Source: Chlorocebus sabaeus
Taxonomy: Eukaryota; Chordata; Mammalia; Primates; Cercopithecidae
Reading direction: 5' to 3'
Assembly: GCF_047675955.1 (NCBI RefSeq)
Contig: NC_132929.1
Span: 31,798,421-31,862,420 of the forward strand
Length of the DNA stretch: 64,000 nucleotides
Made by a program: the position numbers and the translations under genes. A model generated the notes under the pieces. That model was not told the DNA's origin. It saw only the letters and a list, made by a program, of their open reading frames with translations, and did not search any database. Of this stretch, positions 1 through 13,114 are shown piece after piece; within the stretch, counting starts at the first letter, position 1; each line of letters begins with the position of its first letter.

Positions 1-2520
1 GAGTTAACATATTAATTTCAGACAAGGTAGGTTTCAAAGCAAGAGGGGCATTACATAGTGATAAATAGGTGAAGGCTCCAAGAAGACATAACAATCCTGA
101 ATGTATATGAGCCTAACAATACAACTTCTAAGTATGTAAGGCAAAAACTGACAGAACTGCAAAGAGAAACAGAATAGACTACTACACTCGAAGAGTTCTG
201 TAGTTCAACATCCCTCTTTCTGAAATGAACAGGTCCAATGGACACAAAATCAGGAAAGACATAGTTGAACTCAACACCACCACCAACAGGATATAAAGAA
301 CTTATATAGAGCACTTCATCCAAAAACAGCACATTCTTCTCAAGCTCACATGGAACATTCACCAAGACAGATCATATTCTGGGCCATAAAACACATTTTA
401 ACAAATTTTTTTAAAAATAGAAATTACACAGTATCTCCTCTCAGATCACAGAGGAATTAAACTAGAAATCATAAACAAAGATAGTTGAAAAATTCCAAAA
501 TATGTGGAAATTAAACAATGCACTTCTAAATAACGCATAGGTCAAAGAAGAAACTGAGAGAAACTGTAAAATACTTTAATTCAAATGAAAACAAAAAATG
601 TCAAAATTTGTTAGAAACAACAAAAGCAGTACTTAGAAAGAAATTTATAGCACTGAATACATATATATTAGAAAAGAAGACCTAAAATCAATAACCTAAG
701 CTTCCATTGTAGGAAACTAGGAAAAGAAGGGTTAAAAAAGAAAAAGATTCACAAATTACTAATGCTGAAAATCAAAGATGGGACATCACTACAGATCCCC
801 TGGCATTAAAAAGATAATAAAGGAAGTACATGAACAACTCTATGCCAACAACTGTAATAACATACATTAAATGAACCAGTTCCTGGGTGACACAATCTGC
901 AAAATTAGAAAAGAAATAGAAAATGTAAATATGGCTATAGCTGTTAAAGAAAATGAGTCAATAATTAATAATCTTTCCAAACCAAAAGCAAAAGGTCCAG
1001 ATGGGTTCACTGGTAAGTTCTACCAAACATTTAAAAAAGAAAATATATCAATCCTCTACAGTCCTCTTCAGAAGAGTCACAGAAATATAGCCAACTGATC
1101 TTTGACACAGGAGCAAAGGCAATACAACAAAGACAGTCTTTTCAACAAATAGTGCTAGAACTGAATATCCACATGCAAAAACAAAACAAACAAACAAAAA
1201 CACTAGAGACATACCATACACTCATCACAAAAATTAACTCAAATCGATTACAGACCTACATGTAAAATGCAAAACTTTATCCTAGAACACAACATAGAAG
1301 AAAAACTAGATGACCTTGCATTTGTGACTTTTTAGATATAACACCAAATGTACTATCCATAAAAGAAAGCATTGATGAGCTGGACTTCCTTACAATTAAA
1401 AATTTCTGTTTTGCAGACAACACTGCCAAGAGAATAAAAAGATGAGGTACAGATAGAGAAGAAAATATTTACAAAAGACACGTTAGATAAAAGACTTACC
1501 CAAAATACAGAAAGATTCTTATAATTCAACCCCATTAAAAAATGGGACAAAGACCTGAACAGATACTTTACCAAAGATGTACAGATGGCAAATAAGCACG
1601 TGAAAAGATGCTCCATATCATGTGTCATCAGGGAAATGCAAACTAAAACACCAAGGAGATACTACACATACCTATTAAAATGGCCAAAATCCAAAACACC
1701 GACACCACCAAATCCTGACAAGGATGTGGATCAACCAGAGCTTGCATTCACTGCTGGTGGGGATGCAAAATGGAAGACATTTGGCAGTTTCTTTACAAAA
1801 CTAAATGCATTCCTACCCTATGACCCAGCAAGTGCACTCCATGAAATTTACTCAAAGGAGATTAAAAAAAATACATTCACATGAAAACTGGTACACGTTT
1901 TTAGTAAATTTATTCATAATAGTCAAAATTTGGAAGCAACACAAATGTCATTGGTAGGTGAATGGATAAACAGTAGTATATCCATTAATGGAATATTATT
2001 CAGTGCAAAAAAGAAATTAGCTATACAAGCCATGAAAAGACATCAAAGAAACTGAAATGCATATTACACTAAGTGAAAGAAGCAAATCTAAAAAGGGTAC
2101 ATACTGTGTGATTACAACTACTGACATGTAGGGAAAAAGCAAAACTATGGAGACAGTACAAAGATCAGTGGTTGCTAAGGGTTAGAGGGGAGGGAAGAAA
2201 GTATAGTCAGAGCACAGAGGATTTTTAGGGTAGTAAACCTACTCTTTATGATACTTTACTGGTGGATACATGTCATTATATATCTGACGAAACCCAAAGA
2301 ATGTACAACACCCAGAGTGAAGCTTAATCTAAATTATGGACTGTGGGTAACACTGTGTAAATGAAGGTAAACCAGTTTTAACAACTGTACCACTCTAATG
2401 CAGGATGTTGATAATGGGGAGGCTATCCATGTGTGAAGGCAGAGAATGTATGGGAAATTTTGGATCTTCTGGTTTTTTTGTGTGAATCTGAAACTGCTCT
2501 AAGAAATAAAGTTTATTTTT
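1..2520 (+). repeat. Old L1M (LINE-1) copy, ORF2 to 3' UTR, decayed
   Basis: The sequence tracks L1 ORF2: an endonuclease-region stretch (about 20-400), then a reverse-transcriptase piece where a short open frame (871-1098) contains INNLSKPKAKGPDGFTGKFY, the L1 motif normally read as KSPGPDGFTAEFYQ. The C-terminal region follows at 1585-1884 (IREMQTKTPRRYY, LPYDPAS) and a typical L1M 3' UTR (GATCAGTGGTTGCTAAGGG) near 2165. Stops and deletions throughout make it non-functional. The upstream part lies beyond the window edge. Confidence 0.85.
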
Positions 2521-2559
2521 TTAAAAAAGTTAATTAAAAAAGACAAGCTTCAGTGTAAA

Positions 2560-3636
2560 AAAAACCATTTAATACGTATATCCAACAAAGGTATATGTTA
2601 AAAATAGAATATGTTAAAAATACTCTCAAAACTCAACAGCAAAAAAAAGCAATCAAATTAGAATGTATGCAAAATACTTGAAAAAAATATATCACCAAAG
2701 AGTATATATAAACAGTACAGATGTTTGTATAAATGGTAAACAACACGTGAAAAGATATTTAACATCATTAGCCATTAGGGAAATACAAATACAACCACAA
2801 CGAGATATCACTATATACCTATAAGAACAGCTATTAGAGAGTGTCAATGCCAAATACTGGCAAGGATATTGAAAAACTGGATCACTCAGACATTATCTGT
2901 GGGCATGTAAGATGGTACAGCCATTCTAGAAAAGTTTTGCTACCCTTTAAGAAATTAAACATGCAACTACCATATGACCAAGCAATTGTACTTCTTGGTA
3001 CAGTACATTTGTACATTTGTACATTTCTCCGTTTATCCCAGAGCAATGCAGCATTTATCCCAGAGAAATGCAGATTATGTTCACATAAAAACGTGTACAT
3101 AAATGTCTACAGCAGCTTTACTCAGAAGGGCCAAAAACTCGAATCAATCCAGATATCCTACAATGAGAGAATGGTAAAACTGTGATATATCCATATCATG
3201 AAGTACTATTCTGTAATAAAGAGGATTAAATTATTAATAACTAGAACAATCTGGATGAATACCCAGTGAATTAGGCTGGGTGAAAAAAGCCCATCCCAAA
3301 AGATTACTTATGATCCCATCTACATAACATTCTTGAAGTGACAAAAGCTTTAGAAATGGGGGAAGAGATTAGTGATTGCCAACAGTTGAGAGTGAAAGCT
3401 AAGAAGTGGATAGGGGTATAGAAGGATACCATGAGGGATATTTGCAGTGACAAAAATGTTCTGTCTTGACCGTATCAATGTGTTGGTTGTGACAGTGTAT
3501 GATACTACAGATCTGCTGATGACACCACTGGGGGACTGGGTAATAAAGGGTACACAGGATCTCTCTTTATATTATTTCTTATGACTACATGTGAATCAAC
3601 AATTACCCCAAAATAAAAAGTTCAATTAGAAAAAAT
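2560..3636 (+). repeat. Second old L1M fragment, ORF2 3' end and 3' UTR
   Basis: Homologous to the C-terminal ORF2 region (ACACGTGAAAAGATATTTAA, then a LPYDQA-like coding relic) followed by an L1ME-type 3' UTR (TGGTTGTGACAGTG, CACTGGGGGACTGGGTAA, ATGTGAATC, AAAATAAAAAGTT) ending at about 3636. A small local tandem of TACATTTG near 3003-3025 is a private slippage event. Confidence 0.85.
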
Positions 3637-4583
3637 TAAACATACATATGTAGTAATCATTTCCTTCCTAATATGTGCATTTGTATCCCTCTCTACTCTA
3701 AAACTATCTTTTGTCCTGTGAAAACAAGTATATATTTTCTTCTAGTATTTTTAAAGATTTTCTGTTACAGTCCTTGTCACCTACAATTGATTGTGAATCA
3801 AGGGGTAAACCTGGATCCATTTCACATTTTTTCTAAATTGACAGCCAATGATCTTAGCACCATTAACAGCCCATTGTTCTCACTGTCTGAAAGCTCACCT
3901 CTGTCTTATATCAAGTATCCATCATGCATGAGTTTTTTTCTAGGCTCAATTCTTTTCCCTCACCTCCAGTTATTTAACCATTTGCAAATACCAAACTGCC
4001 ATAATAATGTAGTTGTAGTAACTCTTGGCATTTGTTATGGCAAGTTCCTAACTTTGTCCTTCTTCTTTAGGAGCACTTTGGCTATTCTAGGCCATTTTTT
4101 CTTCTACTAACGGTTAAAATCAGACTGGTTTTTTGAAAAATATTTTGATTAAAATTTCATTGATTTATAAATATATTAAGAAATAAAAAATCTGTGATAT
4201 TTATTTCAATGAACATGGAACGTGTCTCATTTATGCTTACATTATTAAAAATCTTTCAATAAGGTTTTAAAATCTTCTATAATAAAGTCTTACATAACTA
4301 TAGCTACATTTATTTCCAAGAACCTACTTGTTATTGAAAATGTTTAATTACACTATCGATTTTTATTGTATACAGAAATGCAAATGACTTTTGCTACATT
4401 TATCTTCATAATTCTGTGTAGATTGAGTTTTCCATATAGACTAACCTACGGTAAGTTAGTTTCTAATTATTAAGTTTTACTCATTTTTTAAACTTCTGAA
4501 TATACGAAGAAATCTGTACATTTCTTGTTTCTAATTTTAAAGACAGTGTTTTAACTAACTTCAACTTTTTCACTAATATGTAC

Positions 4584-4865
4584 AATTGTCCCTTGGTGGG
4601 TATCAAGGTACTGGTTCTATGACTCCCATGGATATGATGATCTGTAGATGCTTACATCTCTTGTATCAAATGGTACAATATTTGCATATAACCTATGCAC
4701 ACCTTCATGTATGTTGAATCATCTCCAGATTACTTATAATCAATACAATGTAAATGCTATGTATACAGCTATATCATGTTTTAAAATTTTGTATTATTAT
4801 TGTATCATTTTATATTTCCTTTTTCAAATCCACAGTTGGTTAACCCGTGGATAGAGGGCTGACTG
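4584..4865 (+). mobile_element. MER2-type Tigger (TcMar) DNA transposon fossil
   Basis: Left end TTGTCCCTTGGTGGGTATC, internal 'ATATTTGCATATAACCTATGCACA' type sequence (positions 4678-4701), 'ATTACTTATAATCAATACAATGTAAATGCTATGTA' type sequence (4730-4764), and right end GGATAGAGGGCTGACTGT match the MER2 consensus as I know it. It is non-autonomous, with no transposase, and is embedded in L1M. Confidence 0.75.
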
Positions 4866-5254
4866 TTAAATCTACTGTAGTCTGCAGATACCATTCATCA
4901 AATGAAAGAAGTCTCCTTCTATTCCTAACTTGCTAAGTGTTTTATCATAAAACAGATATTCAATGTTATTTATTTTCCTGCATCAATTTAGATAATTTAA
5001 TAACTTGTCCTTCCTTATCTGTTAATGTGGTAAATTATATGAACAGATTTTCTAATGAACCGACTTTGCCCTCCTGTAACAGACTCTAGCTGGCTAAGAT
5101 GTTATTACCATTTTTATACATTTGTGGCTTCGATTTGCTAATTTTTGTGTAAGATTTTCTGTTCCTATGCTTATTAATGGGATAGTAAAATTAAAGGCCA
5201 TTCTTATACTCTATTTGGATACCAAGATTATACCAGCCTCACAAAATAAGTAGG

Positions 5255-5695
5255 AACGTATATTTGCTATTTATTGCTGTGTAATAAACTACTCAAAAAC
5301 CTAATGGTTTAAACATTTTTTATCTAACAGTTTCTGTGTCAGAAACTTAGGAGTCACTGAGGTGGGTGGGTTCTGTCTGAGGGTCTATCCTGCAGTTTCA
5401 GTCAGGGTATCAGCAGGAGCTGCATTATCATTTCCAAGATGGATCACTCACATGGCAGGAGGCCTTATACCTCATCACAAGGGACTCTCTATAGGCTTCT
5501 TACCTCACGACATGGTGGCTGCCTTCTGCCAGAACAAACAATTCAAGAGAGTGAAAATGGAGTTGCAGTGCCTTTTATGAACTATTTTCTGAAGTCCCAC
5601 ACCACCATGTCTGCTTTTCTTCTGTTAGAATTGCATGATTAAGGTCCAGCCCACACTCGAGGCAAGCAGAACTCGGCTCCAAAATATCAAGAGAT
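5255..5695. repeat. Medium-reiterated LTR-like repeat, family not named
   Basis: Carries the recurrent mammalian signature 'TTTATTGCTGTGTAATAAA ... AACCTAATGGTTTAAA' at the left, 'CAAGATGGATCACTCACATG' in the middle and 'TTTTATGAACTATTTTCTGAAGTC' at the right, which belongs to a common old interspersed family. I could not settle its subfamily or strand. It splits the surrounding L1M. Confidence 0.5.
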
Positions 5696-6355
5696 TGTAA
5701 ACATATTTTTTAATGACCACAGAGAATTCCTTCCTCTCTAACTTCTGAGTTTGTATAAGATTAGAATTATTTGTTCCTATAATCTTGGGTAGATATTACT
5801 TACAAAACTATGGCGATTTGGTATTTTCTTTGTGGGCAATTTTTAAAGAACTAATTCCATTTCCTTAATGGTTAAGGGCAATTAAGTTTTCTAATACTGA
5901 AGTAATTTAAAGCATTCTTAGAATTTATCCATTGCATTCTATTTTTAAAATTTATTGGCATCGCTGCTTATAATATTCTAATTTTCACCTCTGCTGCATC
6001 CATAGTTATGTCTCATTTTTATTCCTAATATTATTTCCATCTACTTTTTTCTTGATCTGTCATTTCTGAGCCTGGAACATTTAATAGGAGTTTGCAAAGA
6101 AACCAAATTAGATGTTACTGACTCTATCGTACTTTAATTTTCTATTTAATCAATTTCTACCTCTTACCTTCTTTAGGTTAATTCTGTTCATTTTTTATCT
6201 AAAATTCAAAGCTTAACTCATTAATTTTCAACTTCCCCCCAGTGCAAGCCAGTTAAATAACAAATTTATAAACGTCAATTAGCTACAACTACAAGTTCTG
6301 ATGTGGAATCTTTTCATTATTATCGAATTTTCTAATTTTTGTCACGATTTCTTCT

Positions 6356-6484
6356 TTCTTTTTTTAAAAATATAGATAGGGTCTCGCTATGTTGCCCAGA
6401 CGGTCTCAAATTCCTGCGCTCAAGTGATCCTCCTGTCAGCCTCTAGAGTAGCAAGAATTACAGGCACACACCACCATGCCTGGC
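6356..6484 (-). repeat. Alu monomer-type fragment (FLAM/FRAM-like)
   Basis: One Alu-like arm only, antisense: oligo-T, AGGGTCTCGCTATGTTGCCC, CTCAAGTGATCCTCCTGTC, ATTACAGGCACACACCACC, GCCTGGC. No second arm follows, as in fossil Alu monomers or a truncated old Alu. Confidence 0.75.
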
Positions 6485-6489
6485 TCCAA

Positions 6490-7435
6490 TGATATTCTTT
6501 GGAGGTATATTTTTAATTGCCAAGTATTTACAGGTATTTTCCAACTTATTAATATAAAAATGGTTAAAACAAAAAAATCAGAAAGAATAGTACAACCAAA
6601 AACTATATGCCTTACCTATATTGACCATTGTCAAATTTATTTTCTTTCTATATACACACATATGTACTATAATACATTCGTTTTGCTGTACTATTTTAAT
6701 AGTTTTACATACTACAACGCCTGACATCTCCTAATAAGACAAATGTATCTAATAAGAATAAGCAAAATCTCCTAAATAACAATTCTACTATGCCATTTAA
6801 AAACATTAACAATAATTCCACAATATACCATGCAGACCACATTCGCATTTTCCCTAATTATCTCAAGAATGTCTAACAGAGCTTTCACCCGTAGAACCAG
6901 ATCAAATCTAGGTTCATACACTGTTAAGTGGCTATTACATTTTTTTTTCTATAATATTCCCTTTCTGAAGAGCCCAGGACAGTTGTCTTGAGAATGTAAC
7001 ACACTATGAATCTGTGTGATTGCTTTCTCTTGATGTCATAAAGGAATGCATGTACTATTCTAAAACATACACTTTATCGGCTTTATAGAGACTTTATATC
7101 CTTCATAATACATGGACATCTTTTCCACTAAATATTTTAACTTATGATTCAGTGTTCATACAACTTGAGTACTAGTTATTAAGTCTGACCACACATTAGC
7201 TGAAGTGCATGATATGTACAATTTCTTTAATTATAGCTTTAATTGGACACAGTTTTAATGATATGAATAGCCGTTATTTGGTAGCAACATATTCAGGCAT
7301 AAATGCTAAATAACTCATGAAATGATAGTAATCCATAGTCTTTCACTCAATAGAGCCAATCTGTTGTGTTTTATCTTTGTTTTTTATTAGTTCTCCACCT
7401 GGAAGACTGGCGAAAACTCAGCAAGCATGGTATAA
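6490..7435. other. AT-rich intronic DNA, nothing recognised
   Basis: No gene, RNA or confidently recognisable repeat. Short open frames here are low-complexity and lack any family signature. Confidence 0.5.
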
Positions 7436-7442
7436 GGATACA

Positions 7443-8084
7443 CAGTCAGCTCTATCTGTAAGTTCTGCAACCATAGATTCAACCAACCATAAATTGAAAA
7501 CACTCAGGGAAAAAAAAAGATGGTTGTGACTGCACTGAACACATACAAACTTTTTTGGGGTCATCATTCCCTAACAATATAGTATAAAGACGATTTGTGT
7601 AGCATTTACATTGTATTAGGTATTATAAGTAATATAGAAATTAATTTTTTTTTGATACAGAGTCTCACTCTTATTGCCCAGGCTGGAGTGCAATGGCGCG
7701 ATCTCAGCTCACTGCAACCTCTGCCTCCCGAGTTCAAGCAATTCTCCTGCTCACGCCTCCCGAGTAGCTGGGATTACAGGTGCCTGCCACCATGCCCAAG
7801 TAATGTTTTATATTTTTAGTAGAGATGGGGTTTCACCATGTTGTCCAGGCTGGTCTTGAACTCCAGACCTCAGGTGATCTGCCCACCTTGGCCTCCCAAA
7901 GTGCTGGGATTACAGGCGCAAGCCACCGCGCCCAGCCTAGAAATGATTTAAAGTATGTAGGATAATGTATGTAGTTACATGCAAATAGTATGTCATTTTA
8001 TGTAAGGAATTTGAACATCCCTGGTTTTGTTAACTATGGGTGTCCTGGAATCAATTCCCCACAGATACAGAGGGACTGCTTGCT
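7443..8084 (-). mobile_element. MER2-type Tigger element split by an Alu
   Basis: Antisense MER2: starts CAGTCAGCTCTATCTGTAAG (complement of the usual right terminus) with CAACCAACCATAAATTGAAA; the other half after the Alu has TGTATGTAGTTACATGCAAA and ends CCACAGATACAGAGGGACTG. The Alu at 7642-7937 separates the halves and is flanked by a 7-bp target duplication. Confidence 0.75.
7642..7937 (-). mobile_element. Alu, full-length, inside MER2
   Basis: Complete antisense dimeric Alu, from the oligo-T tail to GCGCCCAGCC. Flanking TAGAAAT repeats at 7635-7641 and 7938-7944 are its target-site duplication. Confidence 0.95.
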
Positions 8085-8261
8085 GTATGGCATCATCTAG
8101 GCCTCTAGAGATGAGGAGGCATGGCAGTAGATATTCTATTAGGAAAAGTGGAAAGTCAACTTTAATAGCACATGTAGTGAGCAACAAAGAAGGTGATAAT
8201 CACCTCCATCCAAACCAAGTAAACCAGAAAATAGTAAAACAAGTAAAACTCTCTCAAATAA

Positions 8262-8372
8262 TAATGGTATCATGTATTGAGTGCCAATACATTGTGCTTT
8301 ATATACATTGCTTGCAAAATGAGGTACAAATACAAATCTAGAAATGAAACCAGGACTCAAATCTATGTCTGT
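8262..8372 (-). repeat. MIR fragment
   Basis: 'ATTGAGTGCCAATACATTGTGCTTTATATACATTG' type sequence (8277-8311) followed by 'GAAACCAGGACTCAAATCTATGTCTG' is the antisense MIR core with an internal deletion. Confidence 0.6.
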
Positions 8373-8897
8373 CTTATTACAAACCTACAATTCCCACTAC
8401 ACACCAACATCAGATAACAGAGAGATCAAATTGTACAATTAGAGAATAAATGTATATTACAACAGTGAATAAACAAATGGAAATGAGTGAAGGAATCAAA
8501 TTAGACAAAAAATTAGCGAGCAGGATGACACTGGGAGAAAAAGAGTGACAACATACAAACATTAATACCTTCTGAGGTTTAATATAAAAAGTGTAATAAT
8601 TTTAGTTATTAACTGACAAGACTATAAAATTAACTTTTACTTCTCCCTTTAGTTAAATCAGTTCTTGCTTCATATACATTGACACTCCATTATTACATAT
8701 ACATAAATATTTAGGATTTTATGTCTTTCTGATGACTGGTACTTTTATCATCATGAAATATCCACTTTATCACTGGCAATAATCTTTATCCTGAAGACTA
8801 TGTTGTCTGGTATTAATACAGCCACTCCAGCTTTCTAATGGTTAGTGTTTGCTTAGTACATGTTTTTACCCTCCTTTTATATTTATTCTAAATCTTT

Positions 8898-10926
8898 TTT
8901 AACTTTTATTTTAGATTCAGGGGTACATGTGCAGGTCTGTTATATAGGTAAATTGCTATGTCACAGGGATTTGGTGTACAAATTATTCTGTTACCTAGGC
9001 AATAAGCATAGTACCTGATAGGTAGCTTTTTTAACCCTTACCCTCCACCCTCAAGTAGGACCTGGTGTCTGTTTTTCTCTTGTGTCCATGTGTTCTCAAT
9101 GTTTAGCTCCCACTTATAAATGAGAACATGCAGTATTTAATTCTCTCTTACTGCATTAGTGTGCTTAGGATAATGACTTCCATCTACATCCACGTTGCTG
9201 CAAAGGACATAATTTCACTCTTTTGTATGGCTATGTAGTATTCCATAGTGTATTTACCACATTTTCTTTATCCAGCCTACCAAGGATTGTCATTTAGGTT
9301 GATTCCATGTCTTTGCTATTGTGAATAGTGCTGCAATGAAAATATGTGTGTACATGTGTCTTTAGGGTAGAATGATTTATATTTCTTTGGGTATATACCC
9401 AATAATGGGATTGCTGGGTCATATGGTAGTTCTGTTTACAGTTTTTTGAGAAATCTCCAAAATACTTTCCACAGTGGCTGAACTAATTTGTATTCCCACT
9501 AGCAGTACATAATAAGTATTTCCTTTTCTTGATAGCTTCACCAGCATCTTTTTATTGTTCCCTGATCAGGAAGCATAATCTTTTATTTTTTGACTTTTTA
9601 ATAACAGCCATTCTGACTGGATGGTTTTGAGTTGCATTTCTCTAATGATTAGTGATGTTCAGCATCCTTTCATATGCTTGCTGGCCATGTGAATGTCTTA
9701 ACAAGTGTCTGTTCATATCCCACTTTTTAATGGTTTTTTAATTTTTAATTTTCATTTTATTTATTTTTTTTTTGAGACAGAGTTTCGCTCTTGTTGCCCA
9801 GGCTGAAGTGCAGTGGCATGATCTCAGCTCACTGCAACCTCTGCCTCCCGGGTTCAAGCGATTCTTCTGCCTCAGCCTCCTGAGTAGCTGGGATTACAGG
9901 CATCTGCCACCATGCCCAGCTAATTTTTTGTATTTTTAGCAGAAATGGGATTTCATCATGTTGGCCAGGCTGATCTTGAACTCCTGATGTCAGGTGATTC
10001 ACCCACCTTGGCCTCTCAAAGTGTCAGGATTACAGCGTGAGCCACCACATCTGGCAAAATGGGGTTGTTTTTTGCTTAAGTTCCTTACAGATTCTCGATA
10101 TTAGACTTTGTCAGATGCATAGTTTGCAAATATTTTCTCCCATTCTATAGGTTGTCTATTCTGTTGACAATTTCTTCCGCTGTGCAGAAGTTCTTTAGTT
10201 TAAGTCCCATTTGTCAGTTTTTGTTGCAACTGCTTTTGTCTTCTGTCAGAATCTTTCCTTTCCCAGGTCCTATGACCAGAATGGTATTTCCTAGGTCATC
10301 TTCCAGGGTTTTTATAGTTTTAGGTTTTATATTTAAGCTTTTATTCCATTTTGAGTTGATTTTTGTATATAAGGAAATGGGTCAAGTTTCAATTCTCTGC
10401 ATATGGCTAGTCAGTTATCCCAGCAACATTTATTGAATAGTCCTTTTCCCATTGCTTGTTTTCGTAGACTTTGTCAAAGATCAGATGGTTTTAGGTGTAT
10501 GGCTTTATTTCTGGACTCTCTATTCTGGTTCCATTGGTCTGTTTGTTTCTGTGCCAGTACTATGCTGTTTCAGTTACTGTAGCCTTGTATTATACAATAG
10601 TTTGAAGTCAGGTTAATGTGATGACTCCAGCTTTGTTCATTTTGCTCAGGATTGCTTTGGCTATTCAGGCTCTTTTTTAGGTCCATATAAATTTTAACAG
10701 TTTTTTCTAATTCTGTGAAGAATGTCATTGGTAGTTTGATACAAAAAGCACTGAATCTATAAACTGCCTTGGGCAGTATGGCCATTTAAAAAATATTAAT
10801 TCTTCCTATACATGAGCATGGAATGTGTTTTTCCATTTGTTTGTGTCATCTATGATTTCGTTCAGCAGAGTTTTGTAAGTCTTGTTGTATAGATCTTTCA
10901 CTTCCCTAGTAAGCTGTATTCTTAGG
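8898..10926 (-). mobile_element. 5'-truncated L1 inserted in L1M, with ~21-bp target duplication
   Basis: Starts at the plus-strand left with a poly-T-like tail and an L1 3' end ('TTCAGGGGTACATGTGCAGG'), then ORF2 C-terminus in antisense, breaking off at about 10926. Flanks at 8877-8897 and 10927-10947 are identical except for one base (T versus C). Decayed ORF2 pieces remain open at 10570-10785 and 10806-10926. An Alu (9765-10057) later landed in it. Confidence 0.88.
9765..10057 (-). mobile_element. Alu inside the L1
   Basis: Full antisense Alu from TTTTTTTTTTGAGACAGAG to CCACCACATCTGGC. It interrupts the L1 sequence between 'CACTTTTTAATGG' and 'AATGGGGTTGTTTTTTGC'. Confidence 0.93.
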
Positions 10927-13114
10927 TTATATTTATTCCAAATCTTTATATTTAAATATAATATACACTTTAAAGTATATCTCTTGTACACAGCATATAG
11001 TTGGAGCTTGCTCTTTTATCAAGTCTGAAAATCTCTCCCTCATAACCATAAGGTTTAACCCATTTACATTTAAAGTAATTATTAATATGATTAAGTTTAT
11101 GGCCTGGTTTTTTAATCATTCTTTTCTTTGTTCCACTGTTCCTCATTTCGTGTCTTCTTTATTATTCATCTGGTATTTTTTAGTAGTCCATTTTATCACC
11201 TTTATCGGCTTTTTACCTGTACCACTTTGTTTGACAATTGCTCTAGGGATTACAATATACATCCTTAATCTATCACAGTCTACCTTCACTTAATATTGTA
11301 AGTTCATCATCTTAGAACAGTGCAATTCAATCTGTCTTACTAGCGTTCTATGTGCTGTTTCACAATCTTTTACTTCTACAAGATATAAACATTGTTAACA
11401 TTTTTGCTTTAAACAAAAGACTGTCTTTCACAGAAAATAAGTACTTTTAAAAAGTCATTTATATTCTCCTACAGAGAGATCAATTCTGGTTCTCTTCACC
11501 CCTTCATTTGATCTGAGTTTTTGACTGGCATCAGTTTCCTTGAGCCTGAAGGACTTATTTTAGTATTATTTACAGTGAAAGTCTGATGGTGATGAATTCT
11601 CTTTGCTTTTGCTCATCTCAAAACGTCTATTTTGTTTACATTCAGAAATGTATTTTTGTTTGATTTAAATTTCCAGATTGACAATTTGTTCTTTCAGCAC
11701 TTTAAACATTCCATTGTCTTCCAGCCTCTATTATTTCTGATGAGAAGTCGGTCTTCGTTGCTGCTGTTTCCCTATGTATATCATGTGTTTTCCCCATTCC
11801 TGCCCCTCTGGCTGTCTTTAAGATGTTCTCTTTATCTTCAGTTTTAAGCAATTATACTTGTGCTACTATGATTTCTTTTGTGTTTATTATGCTTAGTGTT
11901 TGCTGAAATCCATTGGCATGTGGGTTTTCTTCAAATTTATAAATCTTTCAATAATCATACCTTCAAATTATTTTTCTGCTCCAGTATCTATTCTTCTGGG
12001 ACTCCATTTACACATATATTGGCCCATGAGTCACAGAGGCTTGTTCATTTCTTTTTTCCTCTTTCTCTCTGTGGTTAACTTCAGTGAAGTTTTCTTTTGT
12101 AGTTTCCAATCTGTCATTTAGCATATTCAGTGAATTTTTCACTTCAGATATTACATTTTTTGTTCTAGGTTTATCCATTTGATTCTTATTTAGAGCTCTA
12201 CTTTGGCTGAGATTTCCTATCTGTGCATGGATAGGGTCCATCTTTTCCTTTTAATCTTTAAGCATATTTATCAGAGACAATATAAAATAGTTGGCTGCTA
12301 ATTCCATGTCTCTGTCATCTCTGGGTCTATTTCTAATTTTTCCCCTATAGTTCCCTGCTTCTTCATTTGTTTAGTAATTTTTTATACAGCTGGTCATTGT
12401 GGGTACTATGTTGTGGAACATTTGGAATTCTTTTAAAATGTGTTTTGTTTTTGCATGAAGTTATTTACTGGCAGTTTAACCTGATATTTTTACCGGTTAG
12501 CTTTATGCTTTCCTAGAATTGATCTAAAATAGCTCTTACTCTATGGGTAAAGTAGCCCTAGTCTTTATGGTATAGACTTCCTGAAGTCTTAATGAATGCC
12601 CAAGGTGCTGAACAAGACCTCTCCAATTTGGCTGTCTGAAATTCTGTCTTTCAGCACTGTGTAATCTCCAGAACCTCCTTTTGACTACAGGCCTCAGCAG
12701 TTGTTCTCAGAAAAGACTGGCTCTGCACATGTTGAGTTCGGCATTCAGCTAAAGATTCAGGATGATCTCCACAAAGGTTTCTGAAGCTTCTTCTCCAAGC
12801 AGCTCTCTTCCTTCCAGTAGAAGCCTTACAATTCCAACCGCTTCAGCAGTCATGCACTCCAGTCACTGTTTCTTCTATCCTACTAAACCTCTAGTCTCTA
12901 TTTGGGTGTTATTTCCCTCAGCTACAGTTTGGATAATCAGGGTGAGCTTACCTATTGGATTTCCCTTCTCCTAAGGATCATAGCCCTATAGTTGGCTATC
13001 TAATGCCAAATAAAACCCAGTTGCTTCATGTCTTTTATCCATTTTTACAGTTGATCATGGAGGGAGGGTAAGTTTAACACCCCTTACCCCATTAAGGCTG
13101 GTCCTGGAAGTTAA

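Larger units (their letters stand above)
3690..6355 (-). repeat. Old L1M, minus strand (sense to RFX7), interrupted twice
   Basis: Antisense reading on the plus strand follows decayed L1 ORF2 in 3'-to-5' order: 'GCTATTCTAGGCC' near 4080, 'GAACATGGAACGTGTCTC' near 4212, 'GCCTCACAAAATAAGTAGG' near 5235, 'TTCTTTGTGGGCAATTTTTAAA' near 5827 and 'TTTTTTCTTGATCTGTC' near 6045. A MER2-like transposon (4584-4865) and an LTR-like repeat (about 5255-5695) interrupt it, so both arrived later. Confidence 0.75.
8640..13110 (-). repeat. Long old L1M (ORF2 into ORF1/5' region), sense to RFX7
   Basis: 8640-8897 and 10927-13110 are one element when the younger L1 between them is removed. It reads antisense: 'AGCCACTCCAGCTTTC' near 8819, 'ACAGCATATAGTTGGAGCTTG' near 10990, 'GTTTAACCCATTTACATTTAAAGT' near 11053, 'TTTCAGCACTTTAAACATTCC' near 11693, 'TCTTCTGGGACTCCATTTACACA' near 11991, 'GGTCATTGTGGGTACTATG' near 12392. 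This runs from ORF2 through ORF1 into the old 5' region. There are no long open frames. Confidence 0.75.

Noticed and set aside
1585..1884. Possible host gene fragment (99 residues)
   Set aside because: IREMQTKTPRRYY and the LPYDPAS-type motif are L1 ORF2 C-terminus; counted as L1M.
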